NCBI GenBank assembly: GCA_947452905.1
Contig: CANGEP010000001.1
Coordinates: forward strand, 124,001 to 188,000
Origin: Bacteroidota bacterium
GTDB lineage: Bacteria > Bacteroidota > Bacteroidia > Chitinophagales > Chitinophagaceae
DNA: 64,000 nt
Reading direction: 5' to 3'
In this document: positions 17,464 through 26,071 of the stretch, one piece after another
Position numbering within the stretch: the stretch's first letter is position 1
Layout of the letters: each line of letters opens with the position of its first letter
The notes under the pieces: model-generated
What the model was told of the DNA's origin: nothing
Databases searched by the model: none
The model's input: only the letters and a program-made list of their open reading frames with translations
Translations under genes and position numbers: made by a program

Positions 17464-18339
17464 ATGAAAGTAGGGTTTGTAAACATATTTGGAAAGCCTA
17501 ACGCAGGCAAAAGCACTTTATTGAACGCCATCATGGGCGAGAAAATGGCTATTGTCTCCTCCAAAGTACAAACCACAAGGCACAGAATAAAGGCCTTTTT
17601 AAACAAAGAAAATGAATATCAGGTGATATTTTCAGATACTCCAGGTATCATCGATCCTAAATATAAGTTGCACGAAAAGATGATGGGGGCGGTTAAATCG
17701 GCCTTGGAAGATGCCGATTTAGGTCTTTTAATGGTGGATGTACGAGATGATTTCGAGGAAATTGACGCTATGTTTAGCGCGCTAAAGCTAAAAGTGCCTT
17801 GTATTGTAGTGATGAATAAATCGGATTTAGCCATTGGAGGTAGAGTAAAGGAAGCCAACGCTTATTTTAGTGCCAAACCTTATTGTACAAAAATAATTTC
17901 TATTAGTGCATTGAATATCAGTGATATAGATAGGCTAATGAAAATTATACTAGAACTCATTCCAGAAGGAGGGCATCCTTTTTTTGACCAAGAGGATTTA
18001 AGTGATATGCCCACCAAGTTCTTTGTGAGTGAAATGATTAGAGAGAAAATTTACCAATTGTTTGGGGAAGAAATTCCTTATCACACGGCTGTGATGGTGA
18101 ACTCGTTTAAAGAACAGCCTTTGTTGGTAAAAATCCAGGCCGATATTGTGGTTAATAGAGAGACGCAAAAATCTATTATTATTGGCCAGGGGGGTAAAAT
18201 GATTAAGGAAATAGGCTCTTTAGCACGTAAAGACATTGAAGCTTTTATAGGGTCTAAAGTGTATTTGGAATTGTTTGTAAAAGTAAAGCCTAAATGGAGG
18301 GATAATGATACTAAATTAAAAGAATTTGGGTATCAATAA
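17464..18339 (+). CDS. era: GTPase Era
   Basis: A 291-residue protein of normal length. G1 is GKPNAGKS at residues 10-17, G3 is DTPG near 60 and G4 is NKSD near 120. The C-terminal KH domain contains the RNA-binding IIIGQGGKMIKEIG near 240-253. Era binds the 3' end of 16S rRNA and assists 30S maturation. It directly follows the tRNA terminator and precedes der, another ribosome-assembly GTPase. The gap of 75 nt to der contains a perfect AT-rich hairpin. Confidence 0.97.
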   Translation: MKVGFVNIFGKPNAGKSTLLNAIMGEKMAIVSSKVQTTRHRIKAFLNKENEYQVIFSDTPGIIDPKYKLHEKMMGAVKSALEDADLGLLMVDVRDDFEEIDAMFSALKLKVPCIVVMNKSDLAIGGRVKEANAYFSAKPYCTKIISISALNISDIDRLMKIILELIPEGGHPFFDQEDLSDMPTKFFVSEMIREKIYQLFGEEIPYHTAVMVNSFKEQPLLVKIQADIVVNRETQKSIIIGQGGKMIKEIGSLARKDIEAFIGSKVYLELFVKVKPKWRDNDTKLKEFGYQ

Positions 18340-18354
18340 ATTATTAAAAATAAA

Positions 18355-18383
18355 ATTAAATAATTGGTAATCAATTATTTAAT
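18355..18383. repeat. Perfect 12-bp AT-rich inverted repeat between era and der
   Basis: ATTAAATAATTG (18355-18366) pairs with CAATTATTTAAT (18372-18383) around a 5-nt loop. There is no downstream T-run, so it is not a classic terminator. It might be an attenuating or mRNA-stabilising hairpin, or an operator. Confidence 0.45.
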
Positions 18384-18414
18384 AATGTTTATTTGAACAT
18401 TAAATTGAATTATT

Positions 18415-19767
18415 ATGAGCTATACAGTGGCTATTGTTGGAAGGCCTAATGTGGGAAAAAGTACTTTGTTTAATCGCTTTTTAGAAGAGCGTAAAGCAAT
18501 TGTTGATGATATAAGTGGGGTTACACGTGATCGTCAATACGGAGAAACTGAATGGGCTGGCAAACACTTTAATGTAATTGACACTGGAGGTTTTGTGCCT
18601 GATTCTAAAGACATGTTTGAGACTGAAATCAGAAAACAGGTTAAGATTGCCATTGAAGAGGCCAATGCTATCATATTTATGGTAGATGCTGCAGTTGGAA
18701 TGACCGATTTAGATGAGGCAATGGCAGATATGCTTAGAAGAACTACTAAGCCGGTATATGTATGTGTGAATAAAGTAGATAATTCAAATAGAGCTCTAGA
18801 GGGAACTGAATTTTATGGAATGGGCTTTGAACACAACTACTTTGTGAGTGCTATTTCGGGTAGTGGTTCAGGCGAGTTATTAGATGCGGTGACTAATGAT
18901 ATGAAGGAAGAGCCCAACCGTAAGGCTATTGCTCAAGAAGCTGATTTACCAGAAGGGGCTGAACCTGAAGAAGAACCCAGTATTCCTAAAATTGCCATTA
19001 TTGGTCAGCCAAATGTTGGTAAATCTAGTTTGCTTAATGCCATGATTGGTCAGGATAGAACTATTGTTAGTGATATTGCAGGTACTACCCGTGATACAAT
19101 TCATACCCATTACAATATGTTTCAAAAGGACTTTATCCTAATTGATACGGCGGGTATTAGACGTAAGAATAAAGAAAAGGATGATTTGGAGTTTTATTCA
19201 GTCATCCGTGCTATCAAAGCAATGGACGAAGCAGACGTATGTTTAATGGTAATTGATGCTGTCAAAGGTGTTACAGCTCAAGACCTTAGCATATTTAGTT
19301 TAGCTGCAAAAAAGGGTAAAGGGATAGTCGTTTTAGTGAACAAATGGGATTTAATACCAAAGGAAACTAACACAGCTAGGGACTATGAAAAAGTGCTAAA
19401 AGACAAACTGGCACCTTTTGTAGACGTTCCTGTCTTATTTATATCTGCTGTTGAAAAAACTAGAATATTTAAAGCCATAGAGCTTGCCTTGGAGGTATTT
19501 GAAAACAAGCATCGTAAGATTGCCACTTCTAAGTTGAATGATATCATGCTTAAAGCTATTGGAAAGTATCAAGCTCCTGTGGTAAGAGGGCATGTGATTA
19601 AGATTAAATTTGTACAACAATTGCCTACTAGGGTTCCAAGTTTCGCCTTTTTCACCAATTTCCCTGATGATATTAAAACCCCTTACCGAAACTATTTGGA
19701 AAATCAAGTAAGGGCTAATTTTAAGTTTACAGGGGTTCCAGTTAGGATCTATTTTAGAAAAAAATAG
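18415..19767 (+). CDS. der: Ribosome biogenesis GTPase Der (EngA)
   Basis: A 450-residue protein with two tandem G domains: GRPNVGKS near residues 8-15 and GQPNVGKSS near 198-206. Each is followed by its own DTxG and NKxD motif. A C-terminal KH-like domain (about 365-450) follows. The acidic linker at about 175-190 (EGAEPEEE) separates the two G domains. Der acts in 50S subunit assembly. The arrangement era-der is a functional pairing. Confidence 0.97.
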   Translation: MSYTVAIVGRPNVGKSTLFNRFLEERKAIVDDISGVTRDRQYGETEWAGKHFNVIDTGGFVPDSKDMFETEIRKQVKIAIEEANAIIFMVDAAVGMTDLDEAMADMLRRTTKPVYVCVNKVDNSNRALEGTEFYGMGFEHNYFVSAISGSGSGELLDAVTNDMKEEPNRKAIAQEADLPEGAEPEEEPSIPKIAIIGQPNVGKSSLLNAMIGQDRTIVSDIAGTTRDTIHTHYNMFQKDFILIDTAGIRRKNKEKDDLEFYSVIRAIKAMDEADVCLMVIDAVKGVTAQDLSIFSLAAKKGKGIVVLVNKWDLIPKETNTARDYEKVLKDKLAPFVDVPVLFISAVEKTRIFKAIELALEVFENKHRKIATSKLNDIMLKAIGKYQAPVVRGHVIKIKFVQQLPTRVPSFAFFTNFPDDIKTPYRNYLENQVRANFKFTGVPVRIYFRKK

Positions 19768-19813
19768 ATTTTGCTCGATTATAGCCTATAAAACAAAAAT
19801 AATTTGTTAAAAT

Positions 19814-19844
19814 TTGGAGGTTTTATAGGTAATTTATATCTTCG
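19814..19844 (+). promoter_or_regulatory. Promoter of the small lipoprotein gene
   Basis: TTG at 19814-19816, 20 nt spacer, TATCTTCG at 19837-19844. This differs from TAnnTTTG at one base. It leaves a leader of about 35 nt before the ATG at 19885. Confidence 0.6.
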
Positions 19845-19884
19845 CTTGCGTATTTTTAATACCAAACTTAAAAACACCTAAAAA

Positions 19885-20061
19885 ATGAAAAAAGTATTCG
19901 CAATCTTCGCTATCGCTGCATTAACTGCTTGTGGTGGTGCTTCTACTGAAGTTAAAGCTGATTCTGCTGCTGCAACTGTTGATACAGCTGCTAAAGCAAC
20001 TGATTCTGCTGCTGTTGCTACAGATTCAACTGCTAAAGTTGATACTGCTGCTAAAAAGTAA
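19885..20061 (+). CDS. 58-residue Ala/Thr/Asp-rich lipoprotein
   Basis: A small gene with its own promoter and terminator. The protein begins MKKVFAIFAIAALTACGG, a clear lipoprotein signal with the lipidated Cys at residue 16. The mature 43 residues are low-complexity: repeated blocks such as DSAAA, DTAAKATDSAA and DSTAKVDTAAKK, without aromatic residues or further Cys. It would be a disordered, envelope-tethered peptide. Nearly all Ala codons are GCT, as in strongly expressed genes. I do not recognise a named family. Similar small Ala-rich lipoproteins are annotated as hypothetical in this group. Confidence 0.85.
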   Translation: MKKVFAIFAIAALTACGGASTEVKADSAAATVDTAAKATDSAAVATDSTAKVDTAAKK

Positions 20062-20090
20062 TTGAAGTATAAAAACTTCTTGCAAGAAGG

Positions 20091-20116
20091 TCCCGCTGAA
20101 AAGCGGGATTTTTTTT
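20091..20116 (+). terminator. Terminator after the small lipoprotein gene
   Basis: TCCCGCT (20091-20097), GAAA tetraloop, AGCGGGA (20102-20108), then eight T. A second perfect palindrome, CTTCTTGCAAGAAG, lies just upstream at 20076-20089. Confidence 0.92.
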
Positions 20117-20231
20117 GTCCCTATCTGAAGCCATTTTTGGCATATATATTGCCTATATAAGGTATACTAAGTTTCCCTACTCAAAACAGGGGTGCCTATG
20201 TCATTTTGACTTTATTTTAAATTGATAACCA

Positions 20232-22637
20232 GTGAATAAGACATTTTTAATGAAAGCGAACGAGGAAGAGAATGATTTCATCCCAATATTCTCCTTTAAT
20301 GAACAGGATATGGAATCCGAAGGGGAGCTTGTAATCGGAAATTTATTACCCATTTTGCCCTTAAAGAATACGGTTTTATTTCCAGGCGTAGTATTGCCAA
20401 TAACGGTAGGTCGAGATAAAAGTATTCAAGCAGTAAAAGCGGCCTACAATAGTGATAAGCTAATTGGCGTTGTTTCTCAAAAAGACGGGAATATTGAAGA
20501 TCCTACCCCCAATGATTTATGTGCCATTGGAACGGTGGCTAAGATCATTAAGATGATCAAAATGCAAGACGGCGGCACAACTATCATTATTCAAGGAAAG
20601 AAACGTTTCGAGTTGGTGGCCATCAAAGAAGAGGATCCATTTTTTAAAGCAGAAGTGAAGGTATTAACCGAAGAAAAAGTAACAGCAGAGGATCAGAATT
20701 TTCAGGCACATTTATCAACCATTAAAGATTTAGCTACACAGATAATTCAGTTGTCTCCTAATTTTCCATCAGAGGCTGCAATGATTTTAAAAAATATTGA
20801 AAGTCCTTTATTCCTTATCAATTTTGTGAGCTCTAATTTAAATGTAGAGATTGCAGAAAAACAAAGTTTATTAGAGCAACATAATATCACCTTAAGAGCC
20901 GAAAAGTTAATTCAGTTTTTGCAGCAAGAATTACAATTTGTAGAATTGAAAAATAAAGTAGCTACAAAAACAAGAACAGAATTAGATAAACAACAAAGAG
21001 ATTATTTTTTACAGCAACAACTAAAAAGCATTAAAGAAGAATTAGGAGGAGATCCTAATGAGAGAGAAGTGGCGGAGATGAAAAAGAAGGCCGAAAGTAA
21101 AAAATGGCCTGAGTCGGCTAAAAAATTATTTCAAACAGGCTTAGAAAAACTAGAAAGAATGCATCCCTCCACACCCGATTATTCGGTTGTGTATAATCAT
21201 CTTGATTTATTATTGGATTTGCCTTGGGAAGAATATACCGATGATAATTATGATTTAAAAAATGCTAAGAAGGTTTTAGATGCAGACCATTATGGAATGG
21301 GTAAAATAAAGAATAGAATTTTAGAATATTTGGCGGTACTTAAATTAAAAGGGGACATGAAAAGTCCAATTTTATGTTTTTTAGGCCCTCCAGGTATTGG
21401 TAAAACATCTCTTGGAAAATCGATTGCACATGCTATTGGGCGTAAATATAGTAGAGTGAGTCTAGGTGGCTTGCATGACGAAAGTGAAATTAGAGGACAT
21501 CGTAAAACCTATATTGGCGCGATGCCTGGTAGGATTATACAAAGTATTCGAAAAGTAAAAACATCTAATCCGGTTATGATATTGGATGAGATTGATAAAA
21601 TAGGTTTAGATCACAGAGGAGATCCTTCAAGTGCCTTATTGGAAGTTTTAGACCCTGAACAAAATCATAGTTTTTATGATAATTATTTGGAGTCCGAATA
21701 TGATTTAAGTAAAACATTATTCATTGCTACTGCCAATGACATTAGTAATATTCAACCAGCTTTAAGAGACCGGTTGGAGATTATTGATTTAAGTGGTTAT
21801 GCAGTAGAAGAAAAAGTAGAAATTGCTAAACGTCATTTATTACCTAAGCAAAAGTCGGCACATGGATTAGATAAAATAAATTTTAAAGTCCCTGATACTG
21901 TTTTAGAAAAAGTAATTGAAGATTATACGAGAGAGAGTGGTGTTAGAGAGTTGGATAGACAGTTGGCTTCTATCATGCGTTATCAAGCTAAAGAACTAGC
22001 GTATAAGCATAAAGTTAAACCAACAGTTACAAAAAACGACTTAGCCAAAATTTTGGGACAAGCAAGATATAGTAATGAGATTTATAAAACAGTAAATATG
22101 CCTGGGGTGGCTGTAGGTTTAGCTTGGACTTATGTGGGAGGTGATATTTTATTTATCGAAGCATTAATATCCGAAGGAAAAGGAGAAATGAAATTAACCG
22201 GAAACTTAGGAAATGTAATGAAAGAAAGTGCTGCCACTGCGCTCACTTATTTGCAAGCCAACGCTAAAAAGATAGGTGTAGATCCTCAATTGTTTACTAC
22301 CAAATCTATTCATGTACATGTTCCTGAAGGGGCGGTTCCTAAAGATGGACCTAGTGCAGGTATCACAATGTTAACAGCATTAAGTTCGGCCTTTACAGGT
22401 AGAAAAGTAAAACCTTATTTGGCCATGACAGGGGAGATAACCTTAAGAGGCCAGGTATTGCCGGTGGGGGGAATTAAAGAAAAAATATTGGCTGCTAAAA
22501 GAGCAGGTATGAAAGAGATTATTTTGTGTTGGCAAAATGAAAAAGATGTAAATGAAATTGACCAAACATTTATCAAAGGGGTGCAATTTCACTATGTTAA
22601 AAATATGCAACAAGTACTAGACTTAGCTTTAGTTTAA
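20232..22637 (+). CDS. lon: ATP-dependent protease Lon
   Basis: An 801-residue Lon of usual architecture: an N-terminal substrate-binding LON domain (about 40-230), a coiled linker, an AAA+ domain with Walker A GPPGIGKT at 385-392, and a C-terminal protease domain. The catalytic dyad is S708 (PKDGPSAG) and K751 (GGIKEK). It degrades misfolded and regulatory proteins in the cytoplasm. The longest start is GTG at 20232. An ATG six codons later (20250) is equally plausible. The 170 nt upstream hold the previous gene's terminator and a near-palindrome at 20139-20153. Confidence 0.97.
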   Translation: MNKTFLMKANEEENDFIPIFSFNEQDMESEGELVIGNLLPILPLKNTVLFPGVVLPITVGRDKSIQAVKAAYNSDKLIGVVSQKDGNIEDPTPNDLCAIGTVAKIIKMIKMQDGGTTIIIQGKKRFELVAIKEEDPFFKAEVKVLTEEKVTAEDQNFQAHLSTIKDLATQIIQLSPNFPSEAAMILKNIESPLFLINFVSSNLNVEIAEKQSLLEQHNITLRAEKLIQFLQQELQFVELKNKVATKTRTELDKQQRDYFLQQQLKSIKEELGGDPNEREVAEMKKKAESKKWPESAKKLFQTGLEKLERMHPSTPDYSVVYNHLDLLLDLPWEEYTDDNYDLKNAKKVLDADHYGMGKIKNRILEYLAVLKLKGDMKSPILCFLGPPGIGKTSLGKSIAHAIGRKYSRVSLGGLHDESEIRGHRKTYIGAMPGRIIQSIRKVKTSNPVMILDEIDKIGLDHRGDPSSALLEVLDPEQNHSFYDNYLESEYDLSKTLFIATANDISNIQPALRDRLEIIDLSGYAVEEKVEIAKRHLLPKQKSAHGLDKINFKVPDTVLEKVIEDYTRESGVRELDRQLASIMRYQAKELAYKHKVKPTVTKNDLAKILGQARYSNEIYKTVNMPGVAVGLAWTYVGGDILFIEALISEGKGEMKLTGNLGNVMKESAATALTYLQANAKKIGVDPQLFTTKSIHVHVPEGAVPKDGPSAGITMLTALSSAFTGRKVKPYLAMTGEITLRGQVLPVGGIKEKILAAKRAGMKEIILCWQNEKDVNEIDQTFIKGVQFHYVKNMQQVLDLALV

Positions 22638-22638
22638 G

Positions 22639-22669
22639 TTGATTTTCCTATTGTTAAACCCTAGCTTTG
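22639..22669 (+). promoter_or_regulatory. porQ promoter immediately before the start codon
   Basis: TTG at 22639-22641 (just after the lon stop), 20 nt spacer, TAGCTTTG at 22662-22669. The porQ ATG begins only 4 nt further on, so the transcript may have no leader. Confidence 0.7.
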
Positions 22670-22673
22670 TAAC

Positions 22674-23705
22674 ATGAATCGTTTACGCCAAAAATGTTCT
22701 CTGCTAGGGTTTTGTATGTCCCTTTTTATTTTTGGCATCCAACCTTTATATGCACAAACTACTGCTGGAAATGCAGTGTATAGTTTTTTACAAGTGCCTT
22801 ATACTGCGAAAGCAACTGCTCTAGGAGGAATTAATATAAGCTCATTACAAAAAGACTTAGGCCTTGCCATGTATAATCCTGCTTTACTTCATGAATCTAT
22901 GAATGGGCAAATTCAAGTGAGTGTAAAGCCCTTCTTTGCGGATATTAAACAATATGATGTTAATGGGGCACATCTTTGGGAAAATAAAAACGCTATTATT
23001 GGTTGGGGCATACATTATATGGACTATGGAAATATTATGATGACTGATATGTCGGGGAATGATTACGGAAATATGCATCCTACAGATTATGCACTGCAAT
23101 TGAGTGCTGCAGCTAATTATATTCAAAATGTTACCATTGGCACCACTGTTAAATTCATACAGTCTAATTATGGAATTTATAAGTCCAGTGGGGTAGCGGC
23201 AGATATAGCCTTGTTATATTCGCCCTATTCAAATCTTTCACAAGCAAGTATTGTAGTAAAAAACTTAGGTACTCAATTAGGCAATACCCAGTTAAAGCAA
23301 GAACTACCTTTTAATATAATCCTGGGGTGGACCAAAAAATTAGCCAACGCCCCATTTTCTTTTTCAATTACTGCCGAAAGATTATCTGTTTGGAATAATG
23401 CTTATTACGATCCAGTGTTTTCACAGCAAGAAAATATTACTGCACCTTCAAAGGGGCAAAATTTATTTAATCATTTAATTATTGGATCAGAAATTTATAT
23501 GGGGGAGCAAGTTAATATCAACTTTGGATATAATTTTATGCGCCGATACGACTTAAATATTCAAAACCAACAAAATTGGTTTAATGGATTTAGTACAGGC
23601 TTAGACCTGAATATGGGTCGCGCTAAATTACAATATGGGACAGCATTTTTTCAACGAAACTTGTATCACCATTTTACTATTGCCTATGCTTTAAAGAGAA
23701 ATTAG
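22674..23705 (+). CDS. porQ: Type IX secretion system protein PorQ
   Basis: A 343-residue outer-membrane beta-barrel protein with a signal peptide (about 1-27, ending PLYAQ). It has the PorQ hallmark GNAVYSFLQVPYTAKATALGG near residues 33-53 and NPALL shortly after. PorQ is part of the PorQ-U-V-Z assembly that processes or attaches type IX cargo at the cell surface. Its 3' end overlaps the convergent PBP gene by 4 nt. sprE/porW, another T9SS gene, lies just beyond that PBP. Confidence 0.9.
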   Translation: MNRLRQKCSLLGFCMSLFIFGIQPLYAQTTAGNAVYSFLQVPYTAKATALGGINISSLQKDLGLAMYNPALLHESMNGQIQVSVKPFFADIKQYDVNGAHLWENKNAIIGWGIHYMDYGNIMMTDMSGNDYGNMHPTDYALQLSAAANYIQNVTIGTTVKFIQSNYGIYKSSGVAADIALLYSPYSNLSQASIVVKNLGTQLGNTQLKQELPFNIILGWTKKLANAPFSFSITAERLSVWNNAYYDPVFSQQENITAPSKGQNLFNHLIIGSEIYMGEQVNINFGYNFMRRYDLNIQNQQNWFNGFSTGLDLNMGRAKLQYGTAFFQRNLYHHFTIAYALKRN

Positions 23706-26065
23706 TTTTTCTTTTTAAGGGGCATGATTGCTTTTGGTTTTTGCAACTCTTTATTGACCTTGACATTTCCGGGTGCTTCTTTTTTGGGAGTATTTGCAGG
23801 AATTGTATAATCAGATTCAGGAGCTACTTCTTCCATTTCTAAAGGTAGGGTTGTATCCAGGCTATCTTTAGAAACAAAATTTACATTAAAGTCGCCACTT
23901 AAATTAGAGGGTCTATCAAAATTCGCGTTTGGGTCTAAATTACAGGCTGGATCGGCAGCTACTTTACTCATAAAATAAGCCCAAATGGGTAAGGAGGCAT
24001 GAGCACCTTGTCCAAAATAATTATCGGTAAAACGAATATATCGATCGTCACAACCCACCCAAGCACCTGCTAATAATTGTGGGGTGTATCCCATAAACCA
24101 TAAATCACTATTATCGTTAGTGGTTCCTGTTTTACCAGCAATTGATTGTGCTTTAACATCGTAAGAGTACATGCTTCTTCCCGTTCCTTTACTAATAACC
24201 CCTTGCATCATATTGACCACCGAGTAAGCAGTTAATTCGTCAATAATTTTTCTTCTTTGTGGAGAAAAACTTTCTAATACGTTTCCATTTTTATCTTCGA
24301 TACGGTTTATAAAAAATGGTTGTGCATTGTATCCTGCTCCAGGAAACATGGTATAAGCCTGTACCATCTCAAATAAGGAGATTTCACAAGATCCTAAGGC
24401 TATGGAGGGGTAGGGTTGCAAGTCGGCCTGTACATTACATTTTTTTAAGTAATCTACTAACTCTTTTGCGGCTTCATTTCCTTTACCATTTATTTGCTTC
24501 ATGATATAAGCAGAGGCACAGTTGCGAGATTCAGCCAAGGCCTGTGCCATAGGAATAGACATGCCTGTGCATGATTTGGGCGTATTGGGTACCATCCCAT
24601 AGCCATCAAACATTTGTTGCTGGTCCTGAACAATTGTGTTTGGGGTAAAGCCTGCTTTTTCGATTGCTAATGAATATAATAAAGGCTTCATGGTAGAACC
24701 TACCTGACGTCTGGTATTTATATTTACATGGTCGTATTTGAAAGTTTTAAAATCTACTCCACCTACCCATGCTTTTACTTCACCCGTAAATGGGTCAACC
24801 GCCAAGAATCCGGTTTGTAAAATTTGTTTATGGTATTTTAAAGAGTCCAAAGGAGTCATTACCGTGTCAATAAACCTGTTTTTATTCCAAGCAAAAACTC
24901 TCATTGGTAATGGAAGTTCAAAGGTTTTGCGCGCCTCTGCGTCATCCATGTCTTCCTTTTTTAAATTTTTCCAACGATCTGTTTGTTTAACTGCCAATTC
25001 AAGTTGTGCATTAAACTCTTTCCAAATGGCACCTGATTTAATTTTAGGTTGTTGGCTAAATTCTTTTTGAAGATAGGACATATGTCTTGCTACAGCCTCT
25101 TCTGCATATAATTGCATGCGTGGATTGATAGTTGTATATATTTTTAAACCATCACGATATAAGTTATAGGAGTCGCCGTTGTTTTTCTTATGCTCTTTAC
25201 ACCACTTTTTCATAAACTCACCAAGGTTCATTCTAAAATAAGGTCCTAAACCGTTGTTTTCATCTAGCTTTTTAAAATTAGTAACAACAGGTTGTTTCTT
25301 TAATTGATCCGCTTGTTCTTGGCTAATAAATTTTTGTCCTGCCATTCTGTTTAATACCAGGTTTCTTCTTTCTAAAGCTAATTTGGGGTTTCTGTTAGGA
25401 TTGTATTTTGTAGGAGCGTTAATCATGCCAATAAGTAAGGCGGCTTCTTCTACACTTAAGCGGTCAGGCTCTTTTTGAAAGAAACTTCTGGAAGCATTAC
25501 TTACACCAAATAAATTTTCACTAAAGGGTACTGTATTTAAATACAAGGAAAGTATTTCTTGTTTGGTAAAATTGCGTTCTAATTTAATAGCAATAATGCT
25601 TTCTTTTATTTTTTGAATTATACGGAGTATTTTATTTTTAGTACTCCAATTATCCGTGAATAAATTTTTTGCGGTCTGCATTGTTATAGTGGAGGCGCCT
25701 CCTTGACTTCCTAAAAAAGCTACTGCTCTGATTAAGCCTTCTCCATCTACGCCGTAATGATCATAAAATCTTTTGTCTTCAGTGGCTACTAAAGCTTGAA
25801 TAAGATAAGGGCTTATGTCTCTATACTTTACACTTATACGATCTTCTAAATAATACTTTCCCATGGGGGTGCCATCCTGAGCATATACCTGTGAGGCTAA
25901 AGAAGCGGTAGGATTTTCGATATCATTTAAGTCGGGCATATCCCCAATCCATCCAAAGTTTACGAGTAGGATAAAAAGGGCAAATATACCTAGTGAAATA
26001 AAATAATATTTCCAAAAAATTCGAATCCAGTTTCTTGGTTTTGTGGTATTGCTATTATTCAACAT
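23702..26065 (-). CDS. Class A penicillin-binding protein (PBP1a-type)
   Basis: A 787-residue bifunctional peptidoglycan synthase. It has a short cytoplasmic N-terminus, one membrane segment (about 18-40), and a GT51 glycosyltransferase domain with catalytic E96 in ATEDKRFYDH. The transpeptidase domain has SxxK at S457-K460 (GSTMKP), the SxN-type ESRNCAS and the KTG motif in AGKTGTTND. The C-terminal tail is rich in Lys and Pro. It polymerises and crosslinks peptidoglycan in the periplasm. It lies 6 nt downstream of sprE/porW on the same strand, so the two are probably co-transcribed. Confidence 0.95.
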   Translation of the reverse strand: MLNNSNTTKPRNWIRIFWKYYFISLGIFALFILLVNFGWIGDMPDLNDIENPTASLASQVYAQDGTPMGKYYLEDRISVKYRDISPYLIQALVATEDKRFYDHYGVDGEGLIRAVAFLGSQGGASTITMQTAKNLFTDNWSTKNKILRIIQKIKESIIAIKLERNFTKQEILSLYLNTVPFSENLFGVSNASRSFFQKEPDRLSVEEAALLIGMINAPTKYNPNRNPKLALERRNLVLNRMAGQKFISQEQADQLKKQPVVTNFKKLDENNGLGPYFRMNLGEFMKKWCKEHKKNNGDSYNLYRDGLKIYTTINPRMQLYAEEAVARHMSYLQKEFSQQPKIKSGAIWKEFNAQLELAVKQTDRWKNLKKEDMDDAEARKTFELPLPMRVFAWNKNRFIDTVMTPLDSLKYHKQILQTGFLAVDPFTGEVKAWVGGVDFKTFKYDHVNINTRRQVGSTMKPLLYSLAIEKAGFTPNTIVQDQQQMFDGYGMVPNTPKSCTGMSIPMAQALAESRNCASAYIMKQINGKGNEAAKELVDYLKKCNVQADLQPYPSIALGSCEISLFEMVQAYTMFPGAGYNAQPFFINRIEDKNGNVLESFSPQRRKIIDELTAYSVVNMMQGVISKGTGRSMYSYDVKAQSIAGKTGTTNDNSDLWFMGYTPQLLAGAWVGCDDRYIRFTDNYFGQGAHASLPIWAYFMSKVAADPACNLDPNANFDRPSNLSGDFNVNFVSKDSLDTTLPLEMEEVAPESDYTIPANTPKKEAPGNVKVNKELQKPKAIMPLKKKN

Positions 26066-26071
26066 GCTACC

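Noticed and set aside
20076..20089. Palindrome CTTCTTGCAAGAAG as a regulator operator
   Set aside because: It is in the 3' untranslated part of the small lipoprotein gene right before its terminator, so an RNA stability hairpin is more likely.
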